From positions 120,588,021 to 120,652,020 of the forward strand of contig CM045767.1 in the NCBI GenBank assembly GCA_025200525.1: 64,000 nucleotides of DNA, in the 5' to 3' direction. The notes under the pieces are model-generated. The model saw nothing but the letters and a program-made list of their open reading frames with translations. It was not told the DNA's origin and did no database searches. Of this stretch, positions 45,569 to 58,952 are shown piece by piece. Numbering within the stretch: the first letter of the stretch is position 1; every line of letters starts with the position of its first letter. The DNA comes from Camellia lanceoleosa (taxonomy: Eukaryota > Streptophyta > Magnoliopsida > Ericales > Theaceae). The position numbers were made by a program, and so were the translations under genes.

Positions 45569-48500
45569 AATGGCACCCAAATGAGCTCAAACCAAAGGAA
45601 AGAAACAAGCAAAAATGCCACATATGCAACATTTTCCACCTGAGTTCTAGTAGCTACTTTGCCAACATATTTTTGATAGCTGCATTATTCCTCGCAACAA
45701 AACCTTTGCCCAAGGGGAATTAGGTCCAACCTTTTTTGCTAAAATCCCTGATGAACTTACCCTTCATTATCCCATTGCAAATACTGAAGTGATGCTTTTC
45801 AAAAAAGTGAAGCTAGCCTGGAATCAGTGGCATTCGAGCCCTAACCCCTTACGCTTGTGGCAGAAACCAAACCCTAATTGGAGACTATGGGTTCATCGCA
45901 TGATGATATACGATACTGACCTTTGGAGAGCTCTTGGCATCTATGATGCCATTCAATTGTCAACCTTAGCCCTAGACACAGACAAATGGGCTATTGGCGC
46001 TGCAACCTGCTTTTGGTCTCTGTCCTGCAATTCCCTCATTTTAAAGTTTGGTATGATTTCTCCTACCATCCTTGATGTTGTACATTTGACTGACCTTCCT
46101 ATTGCTGGCCAACATATAAGCGCCCTCTTAACTCCCCAATCAGTAGTCCCACTTGATACTAACCTTAGTTATGGGAAATTCCAAACCAAATACTAAATTT
46201 TTTTTGATGAACCCACCATAGAAGAAAGAACAACCTTTTACTTGTTGTGGCTCTCTCAACACTTTTTATGTGTCCCAAGCCTAAAAACCACCAAAGAGTA
46301 TTTGGCCCTTGCCACTTGTATCCAAGAAGGCACACAACTGGCCTTTGCCCCTTTCCTCTTGAGCACACTATATAGGGGTCTTTTCTCTTTAGTTGATAAA
46401 GAGATAGATCATAACTGTGGAGGTTCTTTTTAGCTCTTTCAGGCCTGGTTTTATGCTTATTTCCCTGAAATTAGGCCTATCACTCAAACCCCTTACTTCT
46501 CTCCCTATGAAAGTTATCCAACTAATTTACTATTCTCATTGAACTGTCTGTCGATAGAGACTCTCAACTTTTCATCCCTTTCCATACCTTTCATTTCAAC
46601 TCCACTGAACTAACATATATTAATGGTGCCCCTCAAACATTAAGTGACACTTGGAGGCAAAAACAAAAAGATTTCTGGGCTCAAGTCCTCACTCCCAGAT
46701 ACATTCTAGTGGGTGGATCCATCTCTACCAGTAAACTTTCTAATTGTAGTTTCGAAAGCTATAATCCTTGCCAATGGGCTAGGCAAATAAGATTATATCA
46801 AACTTTCCCTTGTCCTTACTTGCATCCTACCATCCATGAGCAAGTTGGATTCAGAATTCAATTCAAAATCTCCCAAGAAATGAAAGACTTGCTGGCTGAA
46901 AATCAGAATCTATTTGATCAATTTATTTTTTACTACTGTCAGACTCATCGTCAGACTAATTCAATTTATTTTTACTACCATCCATGAGCAAGTTGTCTAT
47001 TTTACCACCACAAGGTTCACTAAATGGTGGTCTTTGATGGGTGCTTTGATCTTTGATGAAGATCTTCAAGCTTGTCTTTGGAATGTGCATCCAGACAATA
47101 GGAGAGGAGTAAAAATGACCATTGGTAATTCTACCTCCCCTTTTCTTTCCTTATGCACACTGTTTACTTCTGAGTTTGTGTTGATACTCACTTAGCCATC
47201 TTACTCCTTTGGCTATAAAGATGCCTGCCAAGGCTGATCCAGCTCTTAGGGACAAAGGCAAGGCTCCAATGAACCCATCAAAGAAACCCAAAGGCAATCC
47301 TTTAAACACCACTACCTGTGAAGGATTTATACCTTATAACCAAGATATAGAGATTGAAAAGAGGACCAAGAGTAGGTAAAAAAAAATTCAAAAATTCTAT
47401 ATTCTCAGCCCCAATCAAATGATGGTACTAAGGATGATGCTGCCCTTAAGAGGAGGTCAAAAAGAAGGCAAGAACAACCAGTTCCTTCTCAAATCACAGC
47501 TCCTGCTACACCAGCATCTTCTTCTTCTAGTAGTTCTTCTTCTCTTCCAATAATTGTATAGCTTTCATTCAAACTTTTACTAAATCAATATGCATTATGT
47601 TTAATCATACCGACACTTTATTCCAATCTCCTTCTCTTTCAGACATACTTTCAATCATACAAGAGGAGAAGACTTCTCTCTCCAGCTGCATCTCCTCCTG
47701 CTCCTGAGAGATTGCCTGAGACCCAGACCATTCTATCCTCTTCTATGCCTGAGAATGGAAAGTTGTCTGAAACTTAGATCAATCCCCCTTCTATGCCTGA
47801 AGACCAGACCAAAATGCCTTATCCTCCAACAAACTCAGGGCATCTGAATCCCCAACTCACTCAGGAAGAACATACTAGTATTCGGGAAGAACAAACTGGC
47901 CCAGAGAGATTTGGCTCAGAGAGGATAGGCCTAAGAGAATTAGCCCCTGAATTGGCACAACTTTTGGCTGATATTCCTTAGGGGATAGCCCTAGAGGACT
48001 TAATGGCCTTTTCTCTTAGAGGAATGCACCATGGAACAAATGTGATCATCAATTTTCCTGGTGTGGCCTTTTCCTTAGAAGAATCAGAAGCCTCTGGCCA
48101 TGCCAGAGAAGCTCCCATTGACTCAGGTTATGTCAAAGAAAACCCAATTGATTTAACTGACAATCCTGACAACCATACAGCTGCTGTTGACAGAAGTTTT
48201 CCTATCCATGACCTTGTCTTTGAACAAAATGATAACATTCATCAGGACAATCATATTTCATTCTGCAACCAAAGGAATGAGACTGACAGAGCTGATATTG
48301 AGGTATTGGATAATAAATCAACTTCAAGTGACATGAGAACTCCTCATGAGGTGCTTACATAACTTGTGCATTTCCCTACTACCTCTATCCCAGTATCTTC
48401 ATTCCATTTACCTTTACCAGTAGATGCACCATTATCAGACCAAGTTGAAACAAGGGCAGTTGTGGCCATTTCCAACTTGCCCAACACTGAGACTTCTATT

Positions 48501-49240
48501 ACACCTTCAATAGAGGTAACATATGTTCAAGTAGTCTATTTTCCACAGTTTGAATTAATCACTGACTTAAACTCTTTAATGCAGCAACCTAGAGTTCCTC
48601 CTCTGCAAGACTTACTCTTGGGCATCTCTGTTGTTCAACAAACTGCTGCCAATCTAATTATTGAAGAAAGATTAAAGCAACTATTTGATGAAGAGCAAAA
48701 ATCGGTAGACCAATTCTTCAAAATACTTAGCTGCCCTAGATAGTTTGGCTCTTTCTCAAGCCACAACTTTGATCGACCGTTCTGGAAGCCATTGCACCTC
48801 TGATGCCTTAAATCTTTGACCCAGCTCAAGTGCAGGCTTTCCAAACCTTCCTCTCAGAACTTCCACAACACTTAGTGGCAATTACTCGATTTCATGCTGA
48901 GCCAAAAACTGTTGAAACCCAAGTAGATCAAATGAGAAAATCAATTGATGCCTTGACTGAGGCTTTTACCAGATCTCAAATCCTCATTACTCAGATTACT
49001 CTTTTCACAACAGAAGAGGTTCAACTAGAAGATCAACTAGCTCATGTGAGAGCTCAAAGAGCTGCTACTGAACAAGAACAGGCCAGCCTTTCTCAACAAC
49101 TTCCAACACTTCTTATTCAAGCAGAAGGTGGCCCACCTACCATAAAACAAGCTCAAGCCAGACTTAGGCAAAATAAAATTGGGCATCAAACCGCCCTTCA
49201 AGCCTGGAGTTGGCTTTCAATGTATTTTCAAAAAGACTAA
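45569..49240 (+). pseudogene. Antisense gene of element 5: plant-mobile-domain-like protein with coiled coil, intron-containing
   Basis: 45789-46433 in one frame reads VHRMMIYDTDLWRALGIYDA, ATCFWSLSCNSLILKFGMIS, PTILDVVHLTDLPI, then YLLWLSQHFLCVPS and APFLLSTLYRGLFSLVDKEI, the pattern of the plant mobile domain found in transposons and in the MAIN/MAIL proteins. It is broken by TAA at 46194 and TAG at 46431. A frameshift near 46560 leads to the end of the domain (about 46990). A basic linker starts near 47221. A good intron (47556-47642, 87 bp, GTATAG..TTTCAG) follows. The second large exon (47643-48743) is Pro-, Glu- and Ser-rich with three in-frame stops; the last part (48830-49240) is a Gln/Glu coiled coil. 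The gene is antisense to element 5 pol. The first ATG is uncertain. Confidence 0.7.
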
Positions 49241-49394
49241 ACCAAATGTAATTATTTTGATTTGTACTTTTTGGGATTGTACTCTTTGGCACAATTTCTT
49301 AATGGAAAATCTATCATGTTTTCCTATGGCTTATTATGTATACCTATGCTTTCATGGCTTATTCATGCATTCCTATATAGTTGGATAATATTTT

Positions 49395-50461
49395 TCTAAG
49401 GTACTTGCCATTAATGACCTTCCTGGGTGGCTCACCTTCCAAAGAAGCAAGATGATAAGCTCCTTCTCTAAGGATCTTATGTATTTTAAATGGACCTCCC
49501 TAGTTTGGAGACCACTTGCCATATTTTGGGCTTTTCAAGCCAATTGGTAATATGGTTTTCCATACCAACTCTCCTTCGAAAAACACTTTACTTTTCACTT
49601 TTTTGTTGTAACTTCTCTCAACTTTCTTTTCTGAGCTATCAAATGATTAAAGGCCATAATCATTTTTTCCTCTAAGTCTTGTAATTCAGTGGACATGGCT
49701 TATGCATATTCATCCATAGGAATATTCAAATGCCTAGCCAGTTGATTAGAGCTCACTGTTACTTCTAGAGGCAACACAGCATCATGCCCATACACCAACT
49801 CATATGGAGTTGTTCCTATGCTATTTCTTTTTGAATTTATATAAGCCCAAAGCACTTCTGATAGAAGATTATGCCAATTCCTAGGATTGTCTTCAATCAT
49901 CCTTTCTAAAGTGTTTTTGACAATCTTGTTTGTTGCCTCAGCCTGCCCATTTGCCTGGGCATAATAGGGTAAGGAATTTAATATTTGAATGCCATATTCT
50001 GTGGCAAACCCTTTAATCTCATCCCCATTGAACACTGTGCCTTGATCAACAATTATGGACTGGGGTAAACCAAACCTATGAATCACATTCTTTTTTAAGA
50101 ATTCAATGATTTGAGTTTGTGTCACCACTTTCAGAGGCACTGCTTTTACCCATTTAGTAAAGTAATCAGTAGCTACTAGCAAATAAGAATGTGCTTTTGA
50201 AGAGGCTGGGAAAATTTGCCCTATCAAGTCCATAGCCTATCCTTTGAAAGGCCAAGGTTTTACTACTGAATGAAGATTTATGGCTAGAACTCTTTGAATA
50301 TTGCTATGTTTCTGGCAATTCTGACATCCTTTTGCATACATTATGCAATCTTTTCTGATAGATGGCCAAAAATAACCATACCTGTTAATCAACCATCTCA
50401 TCTTATCACCAGTCTGATGGGCCCCACAAATTCCCTTATGTGCTTCAGCCATGGCTTTCAT
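49395..50461 (-). pseudogene. Element 5: integrase
   Basis: From 50461: MAEAHKGICGAHQTGDKM and CQNCQKH (HHCC zinc part), then after a stop near 50235 the core from 50233: MDLIGQI (first Asp), IVDQGTVFNGDEI (second Asp) and NGQAEATNKIV (Glu). The catalytic triad is complete. After a stop near 49700 the C-terminus goes on as GELVWKTILPIG, KYGKWSPN and NGKYLRK to about 49395, with at least one TAG. Confidence 0.9.
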
Positions 50462-51235
50462 CTAGTCTAACTTACCAATATAAAGTAAAGTCAAACCATT
50501 ATGAGCCTTCCTAAATAAATCATCTCCTATTATGACATAATTTAGGGCTTGATATCTTATTTTCCTATTACTCCCTTCATTAGGATTGGACAGGTATTTT
50601 ATCAAGAGGAATCTCCAATCTTTCTCTGTCATATTCAAAGTAAAAATAGGCAAGAAATTTCTACACCTACTCTTAAGTGCAGAAAAGTTTCTTCTCTTAA
50701 TTCAAATCACCCTATCTTGAGCTCCCTTGGGTATTTTTAAGCCAGAAGCTGCTTGAGCCATCTCATTGACCTCTTTATTCTCTAATTTATATCTGTGTGT
50801 AAAGGTGACAGGGTTAAAGAAACTGATTAACCATTTGACCGCAGTTAGATACTCCTCCAGGGCACCACTTACACACTTGAATTCTCCCAAGACTTGCGTA
50901 ATGACCAATCGCGAATCCCCAAAAACTTGAAGACTTCTTATTTTGAACTCTATGGCCAACTCTAGGCCAATTATTAGAGCTTCATATTCAGTTTGATTAC
51001 AAGACTGAATATGTTGTGTATCCAACTGATACGCAAATTGGTACATCTACTTATTTGGTGCAATAAACACGATACCTACTCCCACTCCTTCATCTGTCTT
51101 TGAACCATCAAATATCAACTTCCAAGGTTCATTCTCCACCATATTGATTTCATATAAATCTAAATCAACAGAGGTAGAGGGGTGTTTTGTCAGAAAATCA
51201 CCCAAAGCTTGCCCTTTGACTGCTTTTTGTGGCAC
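50462..51235 (-). pseudogene. Element 5: second RNase H (aRNH) and tether to integrase
   Basis: 51235-51047 and 51046-50702 are one frame split by a TAG: WKLIFDGSKTDEGVGVGIVFIAP (first Asp), NQTEYEALIIGLELA (Glu), LQVFGDSRLVI (Asp) and NEMAQAAS. The last acidic residue, usually D in N-x-x-A-D-A, is replaced (NEMA). This plant-like domain marks the Tat lineage. The tether to integrase occupies 50653-50462 (EKDWRFLLIKYLSNP). Confidence 0.85.
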
Positions 51236-51289
51236 ATACTTGAGACAATATTCAATTCATGCTAAAATCCACTTACCCTGTCTTCCGCG

Positions 51290-52764
51290 CAAGATTGGTT
51301 TAGACAACATGTATTTAATAACATCTGTTTGTGCTATCACAAACACTTCTGTGGGTAGCATATAATGCCTCAGTTTAATGGCTGCAAAATAAAGTACTAA
51401 ACATAGTTTTTTGACAAAGTTATACCTAGTTTCAGCATCATTTTACCTTCTACTTAAATAGTAAATGGCTTGTTCATGCCCCATACTATTTTCTTGAGCC
51501 AAAAAACAACCAATCGACAGATCAAAAGCTGAGATATACAATTTCAAAGGCTTTCCTGCCATAGGCGGCATAAGCACTGGAGGGTTTTTGAGTAAATTAA
51601 AAGCTTCTTGATGACATGCTTCCCACTTAAACTCATACTCTGACTTGATTTTTATCAAAGGGGAAAATGCTAAAGTCTTTTTAGCTAAATTGGCTATGAA
51701 TCTGCTCAAAAAATTGACTTTTTTAGAAAACTTTGTAGCTCTTTCTTGTTGGTTGGGGGTTTTGTCTCCAGAATTGCTTTGGCATTGTTGGCATCCACTT
51801 TTATCTCTTTGTGGTGCACTAAAAAGCCCAAAAACTTTCCAGCAAATACCCCAAATGCACACTTTAAAGGGTTCATTTTGAGTTTGTAAGTCCTCATCCT
51901 TTGAAATGTCCTTTGCAAATGTTCCAAATGCTTGTCAAAACTGTCAGACTTGATGGCTACATCATTTTTGTAGACTTCTAATTATTTCCCAATCAAATCA
52001 TGAAAAATAAAATTCATTGCCCTTTGGTATGTTACTCTTGCATTCTTTAATTCAAAAGGCATGACTACCCATTCAAATGTCCCCAAAGCACCAGGACATC
52101 TGAAAGTTGTCTTATGTGTATCTTCTAGGTTAATAAAAATTTGATTATATCCAGCATGACCATCCATAAAGGACAAAATCCTATTTTTGGCTACTGAATC
52201 CACTAACAAGTCAGCCACTGGCGTAGGATATTCATCCTTAGGAGTTGCTAGATTTAGATTTCTAAAGTCTATGCATACTTTTAACTTGCCATTTTTTTTC
52301 ATTACAAGGACAATATTAGACAGCCACTCCACATGTCTGGCTATTATAATAAAACCTGCTTTGAGTAATCTTTCAATTTCCTCCTTAACCAATAAGGTGA
52401 CTTCATTAGTCATCCTTCTTGGAGGTTGTTTATGGAGAAGAAAATTTCCTTTAATTGGGAGTCTATGCTCTACCAGTGTTCTATCTAATCCAGGCATTTT
52501 TTCATAAGTCCATGCAAAGCAATCCACATACTCAGAAAGCAAACCAGGGAGTTTGCTCTTACATTCATCAGATAGATTAACATTTACATAGATGGGCCTC
52601 TTACAAGCCTTACTCCCTAAGTTATATGCATCTAAAGGGTCATGTACATCTACTTTAAGATCATCAAGCTTGGCAGGAGCAGCCTTCAGATGCTTCAATT
52701 GCACCTCTTTATAACTCAGAGGGCTACTGTCGATAACACATTCTGCCCAAGAACAAATTGGCAT
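51290..52764 (-). pseudogene. Element 5: reverse transcriptase and RNase H
   Basis: 52764-51982: linker LSEYVDCFAWTYEKMPGLD, WLSNIVLVMKKNGK, CIDFRNLNLATPKDEYP, MDGHAGYNQI, VVMPFELKNARVTYQRAMN. A TAA follows, and then the catalytic box reads YKND where YIDD is expected, so it is dead. 51927-51706 carries the thumb (NPLKCAFGVFAGKFLGFLVH). In a shifted frame, 51862-51443 carries RNase H (FKWEACHQEAFNLLK, LYISAFDLSIGCFLAQE, YYLSRR). The end of RNase H lies in decayed frames to about 51290. Confidence 0.85.
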
Positions 52765-53139
52765 ACACTTAGGGCTAAACTTACTTTCTAAGAAGAAATT
52801 AAAAAAAAAAAAAAAAAAGCCTAGAAAAAGTAGATCTAATTACATTAGCTGTCTCATCCAGCTTGTCTTCTTCTGACACTTGTACTTGCATTACTTTTCA
52901 TCCTCAACAACCTTCTTTATCACAGGCCTTTTCTGCTTCTGCATCAGGCTTGGCTTGGCCAATTTCTGGCCTATCTGCTTAAAACCTTCCTCAATTAAGG
53001 CCTTGAACTCTTCATTTGTTAGACCCTTTTCCTAAGACTTAACCTCTTCTTCATCTATCATAATTGGACCCAAATCCTCATCATACAGCACAGCTTCTAT
53101 GTTATTAACATCATCAATAAAGGGATTTCCATCTGCCCT
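52765..53139 (-). other. PR-RT spacer of element 5
   Basis: Low coding quality on the - strand, with a run of 18 A on the + strand (about 52800-52818) between protease and RT. The run may be a slippage expansion or a small insertion. Confidence 0.5.
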
Positions 53140-54297
53140 TTAAACTTTTATCCCTCCTTTACCACCACTGGGTGAGAAAATCAATGCCTGGCGCAGAGAA
53201 GAGGGTACACAACCATTAAGGTGTATCCAATCTCTACCTAGTAGCACATTGTAGTTAGAGATGGAGTCTATTACAAAGGAAGTTGTTCCCATTGACTTGG
53301 AACCAACTTGAAGTTGTAAAGCCACCACTCCTCTGGCCTCAAATGATCCACCAGCAAAATTACTAATGTTCACATCAGTAGAACGCAAATCATCAACAGA
53401 TTTCCCAATAGCTTTCAGTGTCCTAGAAGTAAGAATGTTGACAATGGCTCCATTATCAACTAACACCCTTTCCACTGGCACCCCCTCTAAATAAGCTCTG
53501 ACATATAAAGGCCTTAAATGCCTGATGAGCTTATCCTCTGGTTTTTGCAGCACAACCTTCTCTCCATCGACAGACCTAACCACCTCAATTGACTTTAGTG
53601 GCTTGGTTTGTGTCTCAACCACTACTATTTGAACTGCTGGTTCAGTCAGATCTTCAACATCACCTGCCAATTCATCTGGCTGGTTTGGTTTGGCCTGAAA
53701 TCTTTGAGGGATGGCCATAATCACGTTACACTCCTCGAATGGAGGTAAAGAACCAAAATGAATAGCAGCTAGTTTTTCTCCAAAGTCACCATCAGAACCA
53801 GCTGTCTTGACTTTATCTTCTTTAACTTCCTTATTAATATTCATGTTATCAGTGACCGTTTCCTGATCCTGATCATTCTTCATTGCCATATCTTTCTCAA
53901 TACTGTCATCTTCATCAAACATTAGATCTTTCTCCAATTCTTTCAACTTCTGCCTCAGCAAAGCCTTCTCAAAGAACTTCCCAACAGGTCTGTCATCTAC
54001 CTTTTCTGGCTCCATCTTTCTTTTCAGAAGTTGAACTGGTTGAACTGGATGGGCTCTATAAGTTGAACCCTTCAATTCCTTTCCTCCAGTAGCAGGAACC
54101 AATCCATTTCTAGTCCATACTAGATCATGCCTTCCAGCTGGCCTATCACCTGCTGTTGTAGACATCATAGCATGGAATCTCCTTTGTTCTCTCCTTTTCT
54201 GAGTTCTTATTTCTCCCATTTGTCTCCAACCACTCATTGGGAACTTTGGGTGAGACACTCCTTGCCACCCTAAATGAGATGGTACTGGAGGCTTCAC
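53140..54297 (-). pseudogene. Element 5: gag C-terminal segment and protease
   Basis: A 385-codon open frame. An Arg/Lys-rich start, a charged middle (LKELEKDLMFDEDDSIEKD) and a retropepsin-like domain near residues 265-375: VPVERVLVDNGAIVNIL (active Asp kept, triad D-N-G), then SISNYNVLLGRDWIHLNGCVPSSL. It has the longest open protease frame here. Called a pseudogene because its upstream and downstream frames are broken. Confidence 0.8.
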
Positions 54298-54372
54298 TAT
54301 CCCTGGTTAAACTAATTGCATTTCTGGCCTCATTCTTGGGCCATGATGTTACTGTTGAAATCCTCCAAATGG

Positions 54373-56705
54373 TCATACAAACTGTTGATGCCCTCCGTAT
54401 GGCCTTCCAGCCTGTTGATGACCATTATATGATGAACCAGACTGCTGTTGCTGGCCACTATATGGCCTAGTCATAACCCTTAGACTTCTATAGGGCGTAG
54501 CACCCTTGTGTTGTTTGAGCATAGCCCTCACATTGCTTAATCCAACAAAACATGGATGCACAGGAGTTTCTTGGAATAAAAATGGAGCATCATCCTTGCT
54601 ATAATTCTCTGCAAGACCAAATATTCCTGGGTCTATCCCATCATAGAACAGACGATCATTATCAAAAATCTGCAAATCACCACTACCCATAGTATTAAAT
54701 CTCAGGCCAACATCCTTTACAATTTTTTGAATTCCATTAATCACAATGGCCTTAGCCTTTTCTTTATCAGTACCACAATGAACCTCTCACTAGGTTCTTC
54801 CTGAACTCTTTTTCCTTTTGTTTCTTTTGCCATTTTCTCCATTCTCTCCTTGTGAAGTTTTTCTAACTCTACCAAGAGAACTCTAGGATTTTTTCCCTTT
54901 TTCTTTTGATCATTTGACTGAAAATTAGTTGTACCATATTGATTTCCATGATATTGGGAAATGGATCACCATTAACTCCCATGACCCCTTTATCTTTTTC
55001 AACATACTTCAACATTTCCTTCTTAATCAAATCCTGCACACAATTGCGAAATGTAACACAGTTATTAATGGAATGCCTGAAAGAATTATGCCACTTACAA
55101 TACTCCTTGCCAACCCTATCCCTTTCTTTGGGAACGTTGTGGCCTGGAGTCAAAGTTAAAAATTTATTTGCTAATAATTTATCAAATCATGCATCTACTT
55201 TTGATTAATCAAAAGAATACTGCCTATATGACACAGCCACATTCTTTTTGGCTAGCTGTGTTGCTAGCATACTTATAGATTTGTCGATTTTCCTTAATGT
55301 TTCATAAACCACAGGTTTTTTTTACCTATTACTTGAGCAACATCTATGTCGATATCAATATCAAATTCAACCTCTTGGTAATAAGTTCCTAATGAGGCTA
55401 CATTTCTCTGTTACTCTTCTCTGAGAATGGCCTTATAACTAGTTGCCCTTGAAGATAACTCAAACAAGTCCCTAAACATCATGCATTCAAACCTTTTCCT
55501 AGGTTCAAAGTCTAAACCATTCTGGGCTAACCTTATGACTTCTATTTCAGGCATGTACACATGACATATATTTTTTTCTTTTTTAAACCTGTCGATGTAC
55601 TATACTGCACTTTCTCCTTGCTTTTGTTTAAATTTTGACAAATCCACCATTGTCACTTCAGGCTCAGTTCTAAAGAACTAGGCATGAAACTGACTCTCCA
55701 TCTCTTGCCAAGTATGGACTGAATTTTCTGGCAAGTTAATAAACCATGTAAATGCTACTTTTGGCAAAGAATGAGGAAAGAGTTTTAGTTTTAAATTATC
55801 ATCATAACCAGGTTCTTCACACTGGAGAATGAACCTGCCTACATGTTCTATAGTTGACTGTCTCTCTTCTCCTGTAAACAAAGTAAACTTAGGGATCCTA
55901 TAGTTTCTCGGAATGAGAGTTGTTTCCACCCATGGAGGGCAAGGACTCCTAAACATTGGTCTATCTGGCCTTCTCAAGGCTGGACCATACATTTCTTGTA
56001 TAATGTTCATTATTTGCTACCTATTATTAACCTGAGGATCTAAATATTGCTGCTGCTATATCCCTTCTTGAACTTCTGATTGGAAGCAAGGAAAAGGAGG
56101 ACCAGGCCCTTTACGCCTTGGATGCATTATGTTCATAATAGGGTTGTTGTATGACATATTCCTGTGCATTATGAGGCCTTACTTGATTCATTGGCCTATT
56201 TCTTTGTTCTTGATAACCAAGCCCATCAAATGCAGGAATACCATATGCAGGAGTACCATACACTTGTGGCCTTAGTTGCCCCCCAGGTCTCATTCCCATA
56301 TTATTTAAGTTATGATTAAACACTGAGTTTGTGGGGGTATTCTCTCTCAAACACAGGATTTATGGTCATCCCCTCCTCATATCTTTCTTGGAGTGTGGGA
56401 GGTCTATAAAATGACACAGGTTTAATTACATTTTCATGTTGTTGAAGGGTTACAAGTGGTATAAATTGTGCTTTATTTACCTAAGTCTCATCTCCAATCC
56501 TTCTTGATTGGCTGGGCTTGATGTTGGCTTTCTCAAACAAAGCCAGGAAGTTATCTATCATCACTTGGTTCTCATATGCAGACATGGAACCAATTGTTTG
56601 CTGAGTATGCAACAGAAAAGCCCTTCTTGGATCAATAGGAGGGCAATTAGATTGGCCTATTTCCTGCCTGGCCACTGAATGGCCATTAGCTAGGTTGTCT
56701 TGCAC
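54373..56705 (-). pseudogene. Element 5: gag, broken into several frames
   Basis: From the right: 56705-56481 N-terminal segment, 56350-56111 a Gly/Pro/Asn-rich stretch, 56010-55678 the capsid start (RRPDRPMFRSPCPPWVE, PKFTLFTGEERQSTIEHVGRF, KLKLFPHSLPKVAFTWFINLP), 55677-55154 decayed capsid, 55153-54869 a knuckle region (CKWHNSFRHSINNC, RNCVQDLIKK) and 54744-54373 a tail with PYSGQQQQSGSS. The capsid part is of the kind found in Tat gag. There are at least five breaks. Confidence 0.75.
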
Positions 56706-56808
56706 TCCTTCAAGCCCACCTTCTAGATCTTCTCCATCTTCAACCCCTTTCTCAAGGTCTTCAAAGACTTCATGCTATTTCTTCCTAGCCATTACTCCAA
56801 ATTAGACA

Positions 56809-56828
56809 GGTCCCACTAGGCGTGCCAA
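56809..56828 (-). other. Primer-binding site of element 5
   Basis: On the - strand TTGGCACGCCTAGTGGGACC begins four bases inside the LTR end (56833). Confidence 0.75.
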
Positions 56829-56832
56829 GATA

Positions 56833-57428
56833 TGTTAGCAAAAATCTGGTTTGGGTCAAATTGACAGACGTGATTTGACAGAGAAACCACAATTTCACAA
56901 ACAACTGCAGATCAAGTGACTGTGGTTGGTGTTCTATGCCTTGACAGATTCAAGGACTTCTTTGGAAGTTGTAATGCAAAGAAACAAAGCGTAAATAAAC
57001 TGAAAATCGATTGAAGAAAAAGTAAACTTGCCACTTAATTACAAGAATTAAATTACAAGTTTAACGTGCATGATAATCAACAGAGGAAAATTTAGCCACA
57101 GAGGTTGCAATATTAAACAGCCTACTCTTAAGTACAGAAGCTATTGCTAACTAAGTTAAATTACTCCTAATTCAACATGGGTTGTGAATTTGATTAAAGA
57201 TCTTCTTTCCTTTGAATTTCCAACCTTTATGCTGCTGGCCTTACTACTTCTCTGCTGCCACGTGTCCCATCATGGAGCAAATTTCCTCCATTTCCTGCAT
57301 AACTGCCCATGATCTTCATAACCATTGGTAGTTGCTTCTTTGTTGTAACATTTTTTTTTCTTACACACTTCTTTGCACACAAACCACATGTCCTATATCG
57401 TTTGCATGCCTAACTCCATGACTTGACA
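56833..57428 (-). repeat. 5' LTR of element 5, cut by another LTR
   Basis: Matches 44377-44972 of the left LTR and stops at CTTGACA. The remaining roughly 220 bp (the U3 start) are not seen to the right within the window. At the break the TGTCATGACCC terminus of another LTR begins. Confidence 0.9.
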
Positions 57429-58134
57429 TGTCATGACCCAAACCCGCCCCTATAGGTTTAGTGTCGTAACCGGCTAGTAATTCTTGGATTACCAAAGGCC
57501 TCTTAACAAAATAACTTATAATTAGGGGCTGCAGAAGCAAATAACAATTATACAACATCCATTAAGCTGTGCAAACTTATATGAAATAGAAAAATTTTAA
57601 AACTTTATATACATACATTTACACATCATATATATATATATATATAGAGACTAGACAGAAAGGGACTTGGCCCTAAATATAGAATAAACAAAAACAAGAA
57701 AACAAAACTTGAACTTTATGCACATAGCCATAACCACTTGACATATCCAGAACCTCTACAGGAGGCACATAGGTTGGCTGACAAAACAAAGTCTAGGCAG
57801 AAGCTCTAGGCCTGGTCACGCGCCTGATCACCTACATACATAAATAATATGGTGAGCTAGAGCCTAGTGAATAATAACAAAGTAAAGGGTTTTAATGAAT
57901 AATGTCCATCACAGAATCAGAAATTAGAGTTTATATCAAAAACAGATTCTTATTAGAAACAGAGTCCTATGCATATTCAGATTTCAATCAGAAACAGGTT
58001 CATATTCATACTCTTATTCAAATCATATACAGAAATCAGAGTTCATGCTTCATACATGGTACATCCATTAGCGCTATCATGCTTGTCAGTTCCATTAAGG
58101 AACCTTCAGTACCGGGAAACCTGTAACATACTTG

Positions 58135-58290
58135 AGTCACGGTATTATTACCCCCGGGAAAGGGCCTTGAGACCACGGTATTATTACCCCCGGGCAAGGC
58201 CATGAGACCACGATATTATTACCCTCGAGCAAGAGCCTTGTACTTGTAAACCACGATGTTATTACCCTCAAGCAATGGCCTTGTGCTAAG
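58135..58290. repeat. Short tandem repeat with TATTATTACCCCCGGG units
   Basis: Four imperfect units of about 40 bp (CACGGTATTATTACCCCCGG..GCCTTGAGAC), inside the - strand LTR. Confidence 0.8.
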
Positions 58291-58856
58291 GATGCCACGA
58301 ATACATTTCAGAAATTTGGACAATCATTCATTCATACAAAACATCGCATTTTAGAAAACTGATCATTTCATAGCATCATAAAATAATTAAAGTTAAACAT
58401 AACTTTACAGAGTTATTACTCACAGATGGCTCCAATTGCAGAACAGATTAAGCAGACAGATCATATAACTTACGACGCGTGACCTACAAACAAGCACATA
58501 ACATATACACATTGAAACACAATATCACTTCATTGATCAGACTTGACTTTTCTTGTCTAAGTAATCCGGAGTTCTATTATGCTTATTCTTTCTTACTCCA
58601 ATCAATCGGGTTCTCATTCACATATTTTTTCATTACTAAAGTCTTCTTTTTCAAATAGACTGATTTCTTACTTGTCTTCTTAATCAATTGCTACTAAATC
58701 AATGATTTATTCCTTAACTAATTAATTTATGTTGATTGTTAGTTTATTAATCTTGTTGAGTCATAATTCTTGCCTAAGAATGCTTGGAAGTGAAAGAGAA
58801 CGAAAATCGAAATGTGAAACAGCTTTTCAAATTTTTTTGAAACAGGGCTCTTCTCT

Positions 58857-58952
58857 CGAGCACAACATTGGTCGCTCGAGCGGACCCCTTGGTCTGCAAA
58901 AATACAGGTTGCTTGCCTTTTACGCTCGAGCGACAACTTCTTTGCTCGAGCG
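58857..58952. promoter_or_regulatory. GCTCGAGCG motif cluster in the - strand LTR
   Basis: Three full GCTCGAGCG motifs and one CTCGAGC within about 100 bp. Related copies crowd the corresponding part of the + strand LTR at 62510-62775. Confidence 0.6.

Larger units (their letters stand above)
44377..57428 (-). mobile_element. Tat-type element 5
   Basis: - strand: 5' LTR, PBS, gag, PR, RT, RH, aRNH, INT, antisense gene, polypurine tract, 3' LTR. The length is about 13 kb plus the hidden LTR part. The left flanking five bases are ATTAC; the right duplicate cannot be checked. The LTR pair and aRNH make the assignment firm. Confidence 0.9.
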
